In this document: in pieces, positions 1-8,554 of the stretch | How the letters are laid out: each line of letters opens with the position of its first letter | How positions within the stretch are numbered: the stretch's first letter is position 1 | Source of the DNA: Geminicoccaceae bacterium | GTDB taxonomy: Bacteria > Pseudomonadota > Alphaproteobacteria > Geminicoccales > Geminicoccaceae | Length of the DNA: 64,000 bases | Assembly: GCA_020638495.1 (NCBI GenBank) | Contig: JACKIN010000005.1 | Location: 62,001-126,000 of the forward strand | Reading direction: 5' to 3' | Notes under the pieces: model-generated | Database searches by the model: none | What the model saw: the letters and a program-made list of their open reading frames with translations, nothing else | Told to the model about the DNA's origin: nothing | Position numbers and translations under genes: made by a program

Positions 1-1134
1 GTAGACATTGAAGATTTTCGCGCAGTTGGTGGAGGTCACGGCGACGAACTCCTCGGGCGTCAGGCGGCCGGCATTGACGCCGAAATGCCAGAGGATCTTG
101 AGCCGCTCCTCGAGCCCGCCCGTGCCGTTCGGGATCATCGTGAAGTTGTCCCGGCCCTTGGCCTTCTGCTCGGCGAGGAAGGTGCAGTGGTCGGTCGCCG
201 TGACCTGGAGCTGGCCGTTCATGAGGCCGGCCCAGAGCGCGTCCTGGTGCTCCTTCGAGCGGAAGGGCGGGCTCATCACCCGCGAAGCGGCATAGGCCCA
301 GTCGGGGCTCTGGTAGACGCTGTCGTCGAGGCAGAGATACTGCGCCAGGGGCTCGCCGAAGACGCGCTGCCCCTCGCTCCGTGCCCTGGCAATGGCCTCC
401 ACCGTCTCGCGGCAGGAGGTGTGCACGATGTAGAGCGGCACGCCGGTGATCTTGGCCAGCATGATGGCGCGGATCGCGGCCTCGGCCTCGACATGCGGCG
501 GGCGCGACAGCGCATGGCCCTCCGGCCCGGTGATGCCCTGGGCGAGCAGCGACTGCTGCAGGCGGAAGACCGCCTCGCCGTTCTCGGCATGGACGAGCGG
601 CAGGGCGCCGAGCTCGCGGCAGCGCGAGAAGCTCTGGAAGAGGATCTCGTCGTCGACCATCAAGGCGCCCTTGTACGCCATGAAGTGCTTGAAGCTGTTG
701 ACGCCGCGGTCGATGACCTCGGCCATCTGCTGCTCGACCCGCTCGGACCACCAGGTGATGGCGACGTGGAAGCCGTAGTCCGCCACCGCCTTCGACGCCC
801 AGTCGCTCCAGTCGTCGAGCGCCGCCGTCAGGCTCTGCTGCGGCGACGGGATGCACATGTCGATGATCATGGTGGTGCCGCCGGCGAGGCCGGAGCAGGT
901 GCCGGAATAGAAGTCCTCGATCGCCACCGTGCCCATGAACGGCATCTGCATGTGGGTGTGCGGGTCGATGCCGCCCGGAATGACCAGGGCCCCGCCGGCG
1001 TCGATCACCTCGGCGCCGGTCGGCACGTCGAGATCCGGCCCGACGGTCCGGATCGTGCCGCCCTCGATCAGGACGTCGGCGCGCTCGCTCTGATCGGCAT
1101 TGACGACTGTCCCACCCTGGATGACGAGGCTCAT
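1..1134 (-). CDS. hydA: Dihydropyrimidinase / hydantoinase, 3' end outside window
   Basis: Cyclic-amidohydrolase family enzyme that opens dihydropyrimidine or hydantoin rings in the cytoplasm. The reverse frame is open from ATG at 1134 to the window edge (378 codons). It begins MSLVIQGGTVVNADQ and carries the metal ligands H59 and H61 in DPHTHMQMP, and K155 in HFMAYKG, the lysine that is carboxylated to bridge the two metals. The last visible residues (TPEEFVAVTSTNCAKIFNVY) match the family near residue 360-380. Family members are about 460-485 aa, so roughly 90 residues are missing. The gene is divergent from modE. Whether the substrate is dihydrouracil or a hydantoin cannot be told from sequence alone. 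Confidence 0.93.
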   Translation of the reverse strand, partial: MSLVIQGGTVVNADQSERADVLIEGGTIRTVGPDLDVPTGAEVIDAGGALVIPGGIDPHTHMQMPFMGTVAIEDFYSGTCSGLAGGTTMIIDMCIPSPQQSLTAALDDWSDWASKAVADYGFHVAITWWSERVEQQMAEVIDRGVNSFKHFMAYKGALMVDDEILFQSFSRCRELGALPLVHAENGEAVFRLQQSLLAQGITGPEGHALSRPPHVEAEAAIRAIMLAKITGVPLYIVHTSCRETVEAIARARSEGQRVFGEPLAQYLCLDDSVYQSPDWAYAASRVMSPPFRSKEHQDALWAGLMNGQLQVTATDHCTFLAEQKAKGRDNFTMIPNGTGGLEERLKILWHFGVNAGRLTPEEFVAVTSTNCAKIFNVY

Positions 1135-1252
1135 GGCGTCCCTCTCTTCGTGTCCGTTGCGACTTCCCCTATGGTCGAGCATATCGCCGCCGCCCGGGTC
1201 CTGCCAGAGCCGATGACCTTCGCTGCCACCCTTCGATGAGAGCCTGCTCGCC

Positions 1253-1624
1253 ATGAAAGCCGGCAACCGCACCCTCGGCCTGCGCCTGCGCGTCGTGCTG
1301 GAGCCGGACATCGCGATCGGCCCCGGCAAGGCCGATCTGCTCGAGGGCATCGGCGAGACCGGCTCGATCGCCGCCGCCGGCCGGCGCATGGGCATGAGCT
1401 ACAAGCGCGCCTGGCTCCTGGTCGAGACGATGAACCGCTGCTTTCGCGAGCCTTTGGTCCGGACCAGCCGGGGCGGCAGCGCCAGGGGCGGCGCCGTGCT
1501 GACCCCGGCAGGTGCCGAGGTGCTCGCCCTCTACCGGCGCATGGAGGAACGCTCCGCCCGCGCAGTCGAGGCGGAGCTCGCTGGCCTGCAGGCGCTCTGC
1601 CGCGACCGGACGCCGGAAGAATAA
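1253..1624 (+). CDS. modE: ModE-like molybdate regulator, DNA-binding domain only
   Basis: A 123-aa winged helix-turn-helix protein of the ModE N-terminal type (GxGKADLLEGIGETGSIAAAGR, then GMSYKRAWLLVETMN). Full E. coli ModE has two extra molybdate-binding (molbindin) domains, which this protein lacks. It is therefore a single-domain form, as found in several alphaproteobacteria. It lies directly upstream of modABC on the same strand, so it is expected to control molybdate uptake. Molybdate sensing must come from elsewhere or from an unrecognised mode. ATG at 1253. Confidence 0.85.
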   Translation: MKAGNRTLGLRLRVVLEPDIAIGPGKADLLEGIGETGSIAAAGRRMGMSYKRAWLLVETMNRCFREPLVRTSRGGSARGGAVLTPAGAEVLALYRRMEERSARAVEAELAGLQALCRDRTPEE

Positions 1625-1657
1625 CGAAAACAGCGCTTGTCGGCTGGCTGGCCTCAC

Positions 1658-1681
1658 CGATAAGTATCGCGGAACATATCG
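1658..1681 (+). promoter_or_regulatory. Candidate ModE operator upstream of modA
   Basis: In the 82-bp gap between modE and modA, arms CGATA (1658-1662) and TATCG (1677-1681) form a dyad of the general CGnTA...TAnCG kind expected for Mo-boxes. A nested CGATA-AG-TATCG palindrome overlaps it. This is a motif-level guess based on position and symmetry; no binding data are implied. Confidence 0.35.
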
Positions 1682-1706
1682 CTTCGAACCAGGCGGAGGG
1701 GGTCTC

Positions 1707-2480
1707 ATGCGGGCCGTGCAGCGCGCAGTCGTCATCGTCGCCGTGGCCGCGCTGGGCCTCGCCGGGACAGGCCAGGCCCGGGCCGCCGAGGTCACCGTCT
1801 TCGCGGCCGCGAGCCTCAAGAACGCGCTCGACGAGGTGGCCGCCGGCTGGCAGGCCGCGACCGGCAATACCGTGTCCATCTCCTATGCCGGCAGCGCCCG
1901 CCTCGCCCGGCAGATCGAGCAGGGGGCACCGGCGGACCTGTTCATCTCGGCGAACACCGCCTGGATGGATCATCTCGACGAGGCGGGGCTGATCGACGAG
2001 GCGAGCCGGCGCGACCTGCTCGGCAACCGCCTCGTCCTCGTGGCGCACGGCCGGGATGTGGCGCCGGTGGACCTCGCACCCGGCGCCGATCTCGCCCATC
2101 GGCTCGGCGACGGCCGGCTCGCCATGGCCCTGGTCGACGCGGTCCCGGCCGGCATCTACGGGAAGGCGGCGCTCGAAGAACTGGGCCTCTGGGCCAGCGT
2201 CGCCGACCGGACAGCGCAGACCGACAACGTGCGCGCCGCGCTGGCGCTGGTGGCGCTCGGCGAAGCGCCGCTCGGCATCGTCTACGCGACCGACGCCGTG
2301 GCCGAGGACGGCGTGACGGTGGTCGCCACCTTCCCCGAGGACAGCCATCCGCCGATCGTCTATCCGGTGGCGCTGACCGTCGAGGGCACCCGGTCGGCGG
2401 CGGTCGACCTCCTGGCCTGGCTCGGCTCGGCCGCGGCGCGCGGGTCGTTCGAGCGCCAGGGCTTCTCCGTCCTCGATTGA
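1707..2480 (+). CDS. modA: Molybdate ABC transporter substrate-binding protein
   Basis: Periplasmic molybdate-binding protein, 257 aa. The ATG at 1707 is chosen because it follows a GGAGGG ribosome site and starts a clear Sec signal peptide (cleavage near QARA|AEV). An upstream in-frame ATG at 1512 lies inside modE and is not credible. The mature start VTVFAAASLKNALDEV and the later APADLFISAN segment are typical of ModA, with Ser/Ala residues that bind the oxyanion. It is followed eight bases later by modB. Confidence 0.93.
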   Translation: MRAVQRAVVIVAVAALGLAGTGQARAAEVTVFAAASLKNALDEVAAGWQAATGNTVSISYAGSARLARQIEQGAPADLFISANTAWMDHLDEAGLIDEASRRDLLGNRLVLVAHGRDVAPVDLAPGADLAHRLGDGRLAMALVDAVPAGIYGKAALEELGLWASVADRTAQTDNVRAALALVALGEAPLGIVYATDAVAEDGVTVVATFPEDSHPPIVYPVALTVEGTRSAAVDLLAWLGSAAARGSFERQGFSVLD

Positions 2481-2488
2481 GGTGAACC

Positions 2489-3184
2489 TTGCTGCAGCTT
2501 TCGCCCGAGGAATGGACGGCCGTGGCCCTCTCGATCCGGGTCGCCGGCTGGGCGACGCTGCTCAGCCTGCCGCTCGGCATCGCCACGGCGCTGCTGCTCG
2601 CCCGCAGGCGGTTCTGGGGGCGCGAGCTGCTCAATGGCCTCGTCCATCTGCCGCTGATCCTGCCGCCCGTCGTCACCGGCTACATGCTGCTCCTGCTGTT
2701 CGGCCGGCGCGGCCCGATCGGCAGCCTGCTCGAGGAGACCTTCGGCATCGTCCTCGCCTTTCGCTGGACCGGGGCGGTGCTCGCCTGCGCCATCATGGCG
2801 TTTCCCTTGATGGTCCGCGCCATCCGCCTCGCCGTCGAGGCCGTCGACCCGAAGCTCGAGCAGGCGGCCGGCACGCTCGGCGCCAACCGGCTCTGGACCT
2901 TCGCCACCATCACCCTGCCGCTGATCCTGCCCGGCGTCATCGCCGGCGCCATCCTCGCCTTCGCCAAGGCGATGGGCGAGTTCGGCGCCACCATCACCTT
3001 CGTCTCGAGCATCCCGGGCGAGACCCAGACGATCCCGTCGGCGATCTACGCGCTGATCCAGGTGCCGGGCGGCGAGTCCGGCGCCCTGCGGCTGACCGCC
3101 GTCTCGATCGCCGTGGCCATGGCGGCGCTGCTCGCCTCGGAGGCCGTCGCCCGGCTCGTGGCCCGGCGGATCGCCGACCGATGA
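2489..3184 (+). CDS. modB: Molybdate ABC transporter permease
   Basis: Inner-membrane permease of 231 aa with about five membrane segments. It carries the EAA-type coupling loop (EQAAGTLGANRLWTFATITL, about residues 129-148) that contacts ModC. The start is TTG at 2489, preceded by GAGGTG eight bases after the modA stop. No ATG gives a full N-terminus. Middle gene of modABC. Confidence 0.93.
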   Translation: MLQLSPEEWTAVALSIRVAGWATLLSLPLGIATALLLARRRFWGRELLNGLVHLPLILPPVVTGYMLLLLFGRRGPIGSLLEETFGIVLAFRWTGAVLACAIMAFPLMVRAIRLAVEAVDPKLEQAAGTLGANRLWTFATITLPLILPGVIAGAILAFAKAMGEFGATITFVSSIPGETQTIPSAIYALIQVPGGESGALRLTAVSIAVAMAALLASEAVARLVARRIADR

Positions 3185-3197
3185 GCGAGACCCAGCG

Positions 3198-4322
3198 ATG
3201 AGCATCGACGTCGCCATCAACCACCGCCTCGGCGGCTTCACGATCGACGCCACCTTCAGGTCCGGCGCCGGCCTCACCGCGCTCTTCGGCCGCTCCGGCG
3301 CCGGCAAGACGACGGTGGTCAACGCCGTGGCCGGGCTGCTGCGCCCCGAGCAGGGCCGGGTCACCGTCGACGGCCAGGTGCTGCTCGATACCCAGCGGGG
3401 CATCGTGGTGCCGCCGCACCGCCGGCGCATCGGCTATGTCTTCCAGGAAGGCCGGCTCTTCCCGCATCTCAGCGTGCGCCAGAATCTCGGCTTCGGCCGC
3501 TGGTTCCAGCGTCACCAACACCGCTTCGGCAGCTTCGCCGACACGGTCGAGCTGCTCGGCATCGGTCACCTCCTGGAGCGCCGTCCGGGCAGTCTCTCGG
3601 GCGGCGAGAAGCAGCGCGTGGCGATCGGCCGGGCCCTCCTCGCGAGCCCCAGGCTCCTCCTCATGGACGAGCCGCTCGCCTCGCTCGACGAGGCGCGCAA
3701 GGCCGAGATCCTGCCCTATATCGAGCGGCTCAGGGACGCGTTCGGCCTGCCGATCCTCTATGTCAGCCACTCGGTGCCGGAGATCGCGCGCCTCGCCACC
3801 ACGGTCGTCGTCCTCGCCGATGGCCGCGTCGAGCGGTGCGGCCCACCGGCCGCGCTGATGGCCGACCCCGACCTCTTCCCGCTCATGGGCCGGCACGAGG
3901 GCGGCGCCCTCCTCGCCGCCCGCATCCTGGCGCACGACCCGATCGACGAGCTGACCGAGCTCGAGGTCACTGGCGGCCGGCTCTGGGTGCCGCTGGTCGA
4001 GGCACCGATCGGCACGCAGCTTCGGGTGCGCATCCGCGCCCGCGACGTCATCCTGGCCGCGGCACCGCCGGTCGGGCTCAGCGCCCTCAACTGCCTGCCG
4101 GCCACGGTCGTCGAGATCGGCGCGCTCGACCAGCCGATCGTCGACGTCAAGCTGGTCTCTGGCGACGATTTCATCCTCGCCCGGATCACCCGCCGCTCGC
4201 TGCGCGTCCTGGCGCTCGAGCCCGGCCGGCCCGTCCATGCCGTGCTCAAGTCGATCGCCGTCGGCCGCCGCGACATCGGCCGCGACGAGCATCTGGCCGA
4301 AGGTGGCTCCGGCAAGGACTGA
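3198..4322 (+). CDS. modC: Molybdate ABC transporter ATPase
   Basis: ATPase subunit, 374 aa. Walker A is GRSGAGKT, the signature is LSGGEKQRVAIGRALL and Walker B is LLLMDEPLASLD. The C-terminal ~100 residues form a TOBE/molbindin-like domain that can bind molybdate and may give feedback on transport. The ATG at 3198 follows the modB stop by 13 bases. A 6-codon frame starting at 3181 and overlapping the modB stop is probably only a translational-coupling remnant. The gene converges with the nuclease-like gene at 4371. Confidence 0.94.
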   Translation: MSIDVAINHRLGGFTIDATFRSGAGLTALFGRSGAGKTTVVNAVAGLLRPEQGRVTVDGQVLLDTQRGIVVPPHRRRIGYVFQEGRLFPHLSVRQNLGFGRWFQRHQHRFGSFADTVELLGIGHLLERRPGSLSGGEKQRVAIGRALLASPRLLLMDEPLASLDEARKAEILPYIERLRDAFGLPILYVSHSVPEIARLATTVVVLADGRVERCGPPAALMADPDLFPLMGRHEGGALLAARILAHDPIDELTELEVTGGRLWVPLVEAPIGTQLRVRIRARDVILAAAPPVGLSALNCLPATVVEIGALDQPIVDVKLVSGDDFILARITRRSLRVLALEPGRPVHAVLKSIAVGRRDIGRDEHLAEGGSGKD

Positions 4323-4370
4323 TCAGGGCAGGCGGAAGATCATGCCGTCCAAGGACTGCGACCGCGCCAG

Positions 4371-5228
4371 TCAGATGCCGATGCCGATGGCTCTTGTCCA
4401 GGCTCGCTCCAGTTCGGACTTCGGGCAGCGCAGGCGCTCGGCTCTCGTTCTTCTTTCGGACAGAAGACCGAGAACCCGTTGCTCCATGGCAAAAGCGGAT
4501 TCCTGGTTCGGCCATTTCTGCTGAAGGGCGGGACCCCAGGCATCAGCAATGATCTCATTGGGGATATGCCAGTTGATCTCCTTGACCCGCTTTTCGAGGT
4601 CGACCGCGTGGCCGATCTTCCAGATATCGCTGTCGCCGAAACGCAGGGCGTAAGTGACGGCAGGTTGATCGGTGGTTCTGTTTGTCTCGCCTTGCCAGGC
4701 GACAGGCCGCGGTCCGGTCGTCGGACGGTTCGCCCGGAGTGCTGCATCCAGCAACCGGGCTCGTTCCTGTGCCGGACTTTCTGGTATTGCGATCTCCTTC
4801 CTGGTCAACGAGAGCACGGCCGCCGCGTCCCTCTCCGAGAGCATGACGGCCTGGGGCGTGGCGTTGTACGGAAGCTGTGCCGCCAGCACGTCGCGCAGCA
4901 GAGGCGAAGGATCGAAGGCCCATGCGCGAATCATCAAGAGGCCCTTCGGCCAGCGAAACCTGCCGGCATCGTCGTAGTCCTCGGGTCGAGGCACATCGGG
5001 CCTCAACACGTCGAGGGTATCGACGGGCTCCCGCCCGATTTCGGCCATGCCCAAGAGGCGGCCGCGATCGGATTCGGCTGTTGGTGGACTTTGCGTTGCG
5101 ACGAAGACGATACGATCGCCAGCCGCGGATTCGTTCAACAGCTTGGATCGGTTGCCTGCCAGGCCGAAGTTGATGACCGGCCAGTTGGCCGGGTCGAAAC
5201 CCCAGACCCGCGTCGCGAAAACCTTCAT
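4371..5228 (-). CDS. EVE-like (PUA-fold) domain fused to a GIY-YIG/T5orf172 domain; candidate modification-dependent nuclease
   Basis: A 285-aa protein I cannot name. Residues 1-105 look like an EVE/PUA-type reader: MKVFATRVWGFDP, then AAGDRIVFVAT (36-45), GRLLGMAEIGREPV (56-69) and WPKGLLMIRAWAF (93-105). Residues 190-280 resemble the GIY-YIG variant T5orf172: TYALRFG with Y193, KIG (204-206), R214 in LEKRVKEIN, and E249 in AFAMEQRVL. EVE domains read modified bases, and EVE-nuclease fusions (for example EVE-HNH) act as modification-dependent restriction enzymes; applying that here is inference. The start at 5228 follows a GAGAGGG ribosome site. It stands alone, is lower in GC than its neighbours, and is probably acquired. 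Confidence 0.6.
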   Translation of the reverse strand: MKVFATRVWGFDPANWPVINFGLAGNRSKLLNESAAGDRIVFVATQSPPTAESDRGRLLGMAEIGREPVDTLDVLRPDVPRPEDYDDAGRFRWPKGLLMIRAWAFDPSPLLRDVLAAQLPYNATPQAVMLSERDAAAVLSLTRKEIAIPESPAQERARLLDAALRANRPTTGPRPVAWQGETNRTTDQPAVTYALRFGDSDIWKIGHAVDLEKRVKEINWHIPNEIIADAWGPALQQKWPNQESAFAMEQRVLGLLSERRTRAERLRCPKSELERAWTRAIGIGI

Positions 5229-5308
5229 GGTCGACCCTCTCGACACTTCGAGCGCTGCCAGCGACGGCAACGGGCAGTTCGTCACGCTGAATATCAACTT
5301 ATCGTTGA

Positions 5309-5314
5309 ATTATA
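5309..5314 (-). promoter_or_regulatory. Candidate -10 box for the EVE/GIY-YIG gene
   Basis: The reverse strand reads a perfect TATAAT about 80 bases upstream of the start codon at 5228, within an AT-rich patch (5290-5340) that is unusual in this GC-rich window. The nearest -35-like TTGTCG is only 13 bases away, so the -35 assignment is weak. Confidence 0.4.
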
Positions 5315-5410
5315 GTTCGTCGGTTATCGACAATTCCAGCGGAATGCGCTTGGTCGATTCGGTTGCACCGACCGCAGACGCGGCAACGCCCGCGACGCCG
5401 CCCTACCCCC

Positions 5411-7594
5411 TCAATACTTCCCCTGCGCCCGTCTGATCGCGGCCTGCTGCTCCGACGCCTCGAAGGCCTGCTTCAGGGTGCGCACGCCGGCCGCCTCGAG
5501 GAGGTCGAGGAGCTTGAGCAAGGTGTGGCCGGTGGCCAGCGCGTCGCCGAGGGCCGTGTGGCGCTCCTCGCTGGCGATGCGGATGTCGAACCGCTCGGCG
5601 AGGGTGTCGAGGGTCAGGCTCTCCTCGGCGCCGAAGACGGCGGCACCCAGGAGCACGGTGTCGAGCACGGGGTTGGTGAAGACGACACCGGTGGCGTCCT
5701 GCTCGAGCGTGAGAAACTTCATGTCGAAGGCGGCGTTGTGCGCGACCAGGACCGCATCGCCGACGAAGCGATGGAAGCGGGGCAGCACGGCTCCTATCGG
5801 GTCGGCCGTGGCGACCATGGCGTCGGTGATGCCGTGCACCTTGGCGGCGACGCTGGGGATCGGCCGGCCCGGATGGACGAGGCTGTTGAAGACCTCGCCC
5901 CTGAGCAGCCGGCCGTTGACGATGCGCACCCCGGCGAGCTGCACGATCTTGTCGCCGCCCGAGGGCTCGAGGCCCGTGGTCTCGGTGTCGAAGACGACGA
6001 AGGTGAGGGCGCGGAGCGGCGCCTCGCCGAGATCGGCCGGCACGCTGCGGCCGAAGAGGTCGAAATCGTAGAACTCGGGCCGCGATTCGAGGCGGACGGC
6101 GCCACGCGAACGGTTGGTGTCGATCGCCACCGTCGTCAGCGGCAGGCGGAGCCGGGCGCCGCCGTCGCCCGCGGGCTCGCACCAGAGGTCGGTCTTGTGA
6201 CGGTTGAGCACGTCGCGGCCGGTGATGGCACCAAGGCCCTCGTCGAGCCGCTCCTCCAGCCAGGCCTCGAGCTCGCGCACCGGCACGGGTGCCCCGACCC
6301 AGGCGAGGTCTAGATAGGCCCGGCGCTCGTTGCGCGTCACGGCGAGCGAGAAGGTGGTGATTCCCGCGTGCACCGCTGTCCGGTTGAGCAGGCGGTCGAC
6401 GAGATCGACCACCGATGCGCTGTCGCAGTGCAGCCAGACGAGGTCGCCACCGGTCTCGACCGCGAGGTTGCGGCCTTCCGAGCGGCGGTCGACGATCAGG
6501 TCGAGCAGGGTCTTGGAATGCACCTGGGTCATCGGCCAGGCGGAGGAGAGGAGATCGGAGGAGATCTCGTCGAGCCGGTCGAGCCGCTCCGCCAGGATCC
6601 TGCCGTCCGCCAGGAAGGCCTCGCGCGCCGCTGCCAGCTCGTCCGCATCGATCGGCTCGCCCAGGGTGAGCAGATCGCCGATCATGCCGAGATTGGCGAT
6701 CCGCTGGCGCATGTCGCTGGTCACGTCGTGCAGCATGCGGTCGCGCCAGATGCCGGCGGCGAGCTCGTCGGTGACGTCCTCGAAGATGACGACATAGCCG
6801 ACCGGCCGCTCCGCGCGCTCGCCCTCCGGCCCGGCCGGGTCGCGGCCGACAGTGAGCGAGACACGGCCCTTGAGCGTGTAGTTGCCGAGCTTCGTGGCGC
6901 CGATGACGAGGCAGGCGAGGCCGTCCGGGTGATCGGTGTGCCGGCCGCTGCTGAAACGATTGGCGAGGCGCACCAGCGCGTGACGGAAGGGCTGGGCGGT
7001 GACCACGCCGAAGAACGAGCGGCCGAGGCCGATATCGCCCGCCACGTGGAGGATCTCCAGCGCCCGCTGGTTGTAGAGCAGGACCTGATGCTCGAGGTTG
7101 CAGATGACGACACCCTGCTGCAGGTCGCGCAGGATGGTGGCGAGCTGCTGCCGCTGCTCCTCCGTCCGCGCGGTCGCCTCCGCGATGGTCCGGTCGACCT
7201 CGCGGCGAGCCTCGGCCATGGCCGCCGTCAGCTCGCCGACCGCCGGGCCGAGCGGGCCGAGATCGCGGGCCGTGCCCGCGGGCATCGCCCGCTCGGCCCT
7301 GGCGTGGGCGGCCGCCCTCAGGTGATTGGCGACGGCCAGCAGCGGCCGTGCCACGCGCTCGTCGAACTTGAGCCAGACCCAGGTGGCGAGGCCGAGCACG
7401 ACCGCCGCGGCGGCGCCGCCAAAGAGCACGAAATGATCGAGCCTGAGCGCTTCTCCCTGACGGGCGAGCAGCACCATGGCGCCGATCACCGCCAGCGCAC
7501 CGCCGATGCCGATCAGCGCGAAGAAGAGGAAGAAGCGGAGCCGGAGACCGGTGCTCTCGCTCCGGGGCCTCTCGCTCCCCGGCCGCTCGCTCAA
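5411..7594 (-). CDS. Membrane PAS/degenerate-kinase protein with C-terminal DnaQ-like 3'-5' exonuclease
   Basis: A 727-aa fusion. Two membrane segments (about 18-40 and 53-72) precede a HAMP-like linker, a PAS-like region (about 135-260, ILRDLQQGVVICNLEHQVL) and a histidine-kinase-like core without a clear HExxxP box or ATP-binding G boxes. Residues 532-727 form a DEDDh exonuclease: D536/E538 in FDTETTGL, D624 in HNAAFDMKFL, and H679/D684 in HTALGDA. All five catalytic residues are present. The TTG start overlaps the response-regulator stop (TTGA). Proteins of this layout recur next to acetate-type symporters and CBS/nucleotidyltransferase proteins; the substrate is unknown. A cytoplasmic nuclease tethered to a membrane sensor is the simplest reading. 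Confidence 0.85.
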   Translation of the reverse strand: MSERPGSERPRSESTGLRLRFFLFFALIGIGGALAVIGAMVLLARQGEALRLDHFVLFGGAAAAVVLGLATWVWLKFDERVARPLLAVANHLRAAAHARAERAMPAGTARDLGPLGPAVGELTAAMAEARREVDRTIAEATARTEEQRQQLATILRDLQQGVVICNLEHQVLLYNQRALEILHVAGDIGLGRSFFGVVTAQPFRHALVRLANRFSSGRHTDHPDGLACLVIGATKLGNYTLKGRVSLTVGRDPAGPEGERAERPVGYVVIFEDVTDELAAGIWRDRMLHDVTSDMRQRIANLGMIGDLLTLGEPIDADELAAAREAFLADGRILAERLDRLDEISSDLLSSAWPMTQVHSKTLLDLIVDRRSEGRNLAVETGGDLVWLHCDSASVVDLVDRLLNRTAVHAGITTFSLAVTRNERRAYLDLAWVGAPVPVRELEAWLEERLDEGLGAITGRDVLNRHKTDLWCEPAGDGGARLRLPLTTVAIDTNRSRGAVRLESRPEFYDFDLFGRSVPADLGEAPLRALTFVVFDTETTGLEPSGGDKIVQLAGVRIVNGRLLRGEVFNSLVHPGRPIPSVAAKVHGITDAMVATADPIGAVLPRFHRFVGDAVLVAHNAAFDMKFLTLEQDATGVVFTNPVLDTVLLGAAVFGAEESLTLDTLAERFDIRIASEERHTALGDALATGHTLLKLLDLLEAAGVRTLKQAFEASEQQAAIRRAQGKY

Positions 7595-7977
7595 GGCTCG
7601 CCCTTTCCCCGGCCCAGCAGGTCGCGCACGGTCGCCCGGAGCTCGTCCATCGAGAAGGGCTTGGTGAGATAGGCATCGGCACCCATGGCCATGCCCTTCT
7701 CGATCTCGATCGCACGGCTCTTGGCGGAAAGCATGCAGACCTTGATCGCGCGCTTCTCCGGATCGCGCTTGATCGCCTCGCAGATCTCGTAGCCGTCGCG
7801 GCCGCCGACCATGACGTCGAGCAGGACGAGGTCCGGCGGTGCTGCCTCGATCGAGGCGAGCGCTTCGTCGCCGTCGGCGGCGGTCTGGACGGTGAAGCCG
7901 TCGGTGCCGAGCAGGCGCTTCAGATAGAGGCGGATGCCCGGCTCGTCGTCGACCACGAGGATCGTGTTGGCCGCCAT
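7591..7977 (-). CDS. Single-domain response regulator
   Basis: A CheY-like receiver of 128 aa with no output domain. It has the acidic pair in VVDDEPGIRLYL, the phospho-acceptor Asp in DLVLLDVMVGGRDG, and the switch Lys in YLTKPFSMDELRA. It begins at ATG 7977 and overlaps the downstream exonuclease-fusion gene by four bases, so the two are translationally coupled. Its partner kinase is not obvious, because the adjacent sensor-like protein has a degraded kinase core. Confidence 0.9.
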   Translation of the reverse strand: MAANTILVVDDEPGIRLYLKRLLGTDGFTVQTAADGDEALASIEAAPPDLVLLDVMVGGRDGYEICEAIKRDPEKRAIKVCMLSAKSRAIEIEKGMAMGADAYLTKPFSMDELRATVRDLLGRGKGEP

Positions 7978-8008
7978 GATGGACGTTCCCTGATCGGAGG
8001 TGGTTTTT

Positions 8009-8542
8009 TCATGATTGGCCCGGGCTCGCCCGGCAGACCGCGAGCCGGACCGGGTCGTCCGGTGGCAGCGCCACCCAGACCGGGTCGACCGGCCGGCCCT
8101 CGGCATCGACCTCCATGTCGGCGCTGACATCCGCCCGGCGGGGCGTCCTGCAATCGTAGAGCTGGTTCGCCTCGACGGTCGGGTTCCAGCGGGCGACGAG
8201 ATAGACCACCGCCATGGCCAGGTCCGGCACCTCCGGGTTGTGGCGGATGCGGTTGGTGTCGACGGCGCTGAACCGGTCGATGCGCGGGACAACGAGGGTC
8301 CAGGGCTGCAGCGGGTTGCTCGAGGGATAGCCCTGCGCCACGACCACGTGGCCCGGCAGCTCGGCCGTGGTGCGCCTGAACCACGAATAGTCCGTCCAGA
8401 TGTGGAAGCCGAGCATGGCGATGCCTGCTGCTGCCGGCAGCAGCCAGCGCGGTGCCGGCCGCCCGAGCACGCGGAACAGGACGAGGACCACGCTGGCCGC
8501 GGCAACGCCGAGGACGAGGGTGCCGATCAAATTCCAGATCAT
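8009..8542 (-). CDS. Conserved small membrane protein of unknown function
   Basis: 177 aa with two N-terminal hydrophobic segments (about 5-24 and 33-47). A soluble part follows, with HVVVAQGYPSSNPLQPWTLV and a Cys pair near the end (YDCRTPR, AVCRASP). I do not recognise a family. It lies 12 bases after the CBS/nucleotidyltransferase gene and 31 bases before the response regulator, so it is part of the same leftward transcription unit. The Cys pair suggests that the C-terminal domain may be periplasmic. Confidence 0.7.
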   Translation of the reverse strand: MIWNLIGTLVLGVAAASVVLVLFRVLGRPAPRWLLPAAAGIAMLGFHIWTDYSWFRRTTAELPGHVVVAQGYPSSNPLQPWTLVVPRIDRFSAVDTNRIRHNPEVPDLAMAVVYLVARWNPTVEANQLYDCRTPRRADVSADMEVDAEGRPVDPVWVALPPDDPVRLAVCRASPGQS

Positions 8543-8554
8543 CGGACAGGCACC

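Noticed and set aside
85..1239. 384-codon open frame on the + strand
   Set aside because: It is the antisense of the dihydropyrimidinase gene; its Arg/Ala/Gly-rich translation has no domain, while the reverse strand carries the HxH and KG motifs.
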